A stretch of DNA of 32,628 nt from a virus: the IMG/VR virus record IMGVR_UViG_3300039210_000132, positions 1 to 32,628 of that record, one strand, 5' to 3'. The notes under the pieces were generated by a model that was not told where the DNA came from, did not search any database, and saw only the letters and a list, made by a program, of their open reading frames with translations. Within the stretch, counting starts at the first letter, position 1; each line of letters begins with the position of its first letter. A program made the position numbers and the translations under genes. Shown in pieces: positions 32,052 through 32,628 of this stretch.

Positions 32052-32519
32052 ATGCGGTTAAGCGACAACGGCGCGTTGCTGATAAAAGATTTCGAGGGGC
32101 TAAGGCTGGATGCCTACCGTGATAGCGCCGGGGTGTGGACGATTGGATACGGCTCGACACGTTACCATGATGGCAAGGCGGTAATGCCCGGCGACAGGCT
32201 CGCAAATGAAGAGCAGGCGGATGCGTTGTTCAGGAACACTTTAGGGCAGTATGAGGAGGCGGTGAACAGGCATATAACCGTACCCATTTCGCAGAACCAG
32301 TTTAACGCGCTGGTATCATTCGCCTACAATGAGGGAACCGGGGCGCTGGCAGGATCAACGCTTGTTAAAAAGTTAAACGCCGGGGATTACCAGGGTGCCG
32401 CCGCCCAGTTTTTAGTATGGAATAAAATTACAGATCCGAAAACCGGGTTAAAGGTTGTTTGCCCTGACCTTAACGCGAGGAGAAAACAAGAACGACAATT
32501 ATTTTTAAGCCATGTTTAA
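32052..32519 (+). CDS. GH24 lysozyme (T4-type endolysin)
   Basis: A 155-residue muramidase. The catalytic triad is E15, D24 and T30 in DFEGLRLDAYRDSAGVWTIG, with the same spacing as T4 lysozyme (E11, D20, T26). Further family marks are FNALVSFAYNEG and a C-terminal LNARRKQERQLF. It cleaves the beta-1,4 bond between MurNAc and GlcNAc. No signal peptide or SAR helix is seen, so release depends on the holin. It starts two bases after the holin stop. Confidence 0.9.
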   Translation: MRLSDNGALLIKDFEGLRLDAYRDSAGVWTIGYGSTRYHDGKAVMPGDRLANEEQADALFRNTLGQYEEAVNRHITVPISQNQFNALVSFAYNEGTGALAGSTLVKKLNAGDYQGAAAQFLVWNKITDPKTGLKVVCPDLNARRKQERQLFLSHV

Positions 32520-32628
32520 CGAAGTGAAAAATATAGAAGAACACGATATTAAACTCACCTCCCGGCAATTGGGGGTGTATGCCAGCGGGTTGATCTTCGG
32601 TGCATTCATGGCCGCCGGAGTTTACTTT
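32512..32628 (+). CDS. Membrane protein cut by the right edge
   Basis: The frame opens at ATG 32512, 8 bases before the lysozyme stop, and runs past the window end for at least 39 codons. Residues from about 20 form a hydrophobic helix (LGVYASGLIFGAFMAAGVYF) after a polar start. Place and helix fit a spanin-like or second holin-like protein, but the rest is not visible. Confidence 0.5.
   Translation, partial: MFNEVKNIEEHDIKLTSRQLGVYASGLIFGAFMAAGVYF

Noticed and set aside
1-32628. CRISPR array, insertion sequence, integrase or attachment site
   Set aside because: No spaced repeats, transposase or recombinase motifs, and no duplicated tRNA end were seen; the tRNA is complete and unlinked to an integrase.

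Overview
The window looks like about 33 kb of a tailed phage or prophage of a Bacteroidota host, probably a Sphingobacteriaceae-like one (Mucilaginibacter/Pedobacter type). Signs of this are the moderately low GC, the near absence of Shine-Dalgarno sites, a Bacteroidota-type promoter (TTG-N19-TAnnTTT) before a tRNA, Bacteroidota signal peptides ending in AQ, and families typical of Bacteroidota phages (PcfJ-like protein, Lin1244/Lin1753-type replication protein, DUF4468, tape measure ending in a DVTNSQERI motif). A 716-residue tape measure and a tail-tube candidate point to a long non-contractile tail. No integrase, repressor or host gene is visible, so lysogeny is unproven. All family calls are from reading the sequence; no search was run.

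Region 1 (1-7846) is an early/replication block: PcfJ-like protein (open at the left edge), a winged-helix-like protein, a Lin1244/Lin1753-type replication protein, an unknown partner, several tiny zinc or membrane proteins, a DNA polymerase X-like nucleotidyltransferase, a ParB-like protein, an ASCH-like protein and a PD-(D/E)XK-like nuclease. Region 2 (7847-8151) has no protein gene; it holds a promoter, an initiator-type tRNA-Met(CAT), possibly structured RNA and a strong terminator.

Region 3 (8152-13145) is one run of nine genes in which every junction overlaps. It starts with a terminase small subunit and ends with the large subunit. Between them lie a GT-B glycosyltransferase, a TylF-like methyltransferase and a GT9-like glycosyltransferase. 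Region 4 (13150-20597) is the tail block: a tail-chaperone-like gene with a T9 slippery run and a second overlapping frame, three tail genes and the tape measure. Two of these genes share an identically spaced two-block leader. Two reverse-strand extra genes, a zinc protein and a secreted DUF4468 protein, interrupt this region and border the next.

Region 5 (21246-28343) is the head and connector block: XkdF-like protease, repeat-bearing scaffold candidate, major capsid, tail tube, portal fused to a MuF-like C-terminus, connector, tail terminator and an accessory protein. Region 6 (28345-32628) is host contact and lysis: a fibre with an SGNH/sialate-esterase domain and a signal peptide, small membrane proteins, an M15 endopeptidase, a holin, a GH24 lysozyme and a membrane gene cut by the right edge. 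Packaging comes first, then tail, then capsid and portal, which differs from the lambda/HK97 order.
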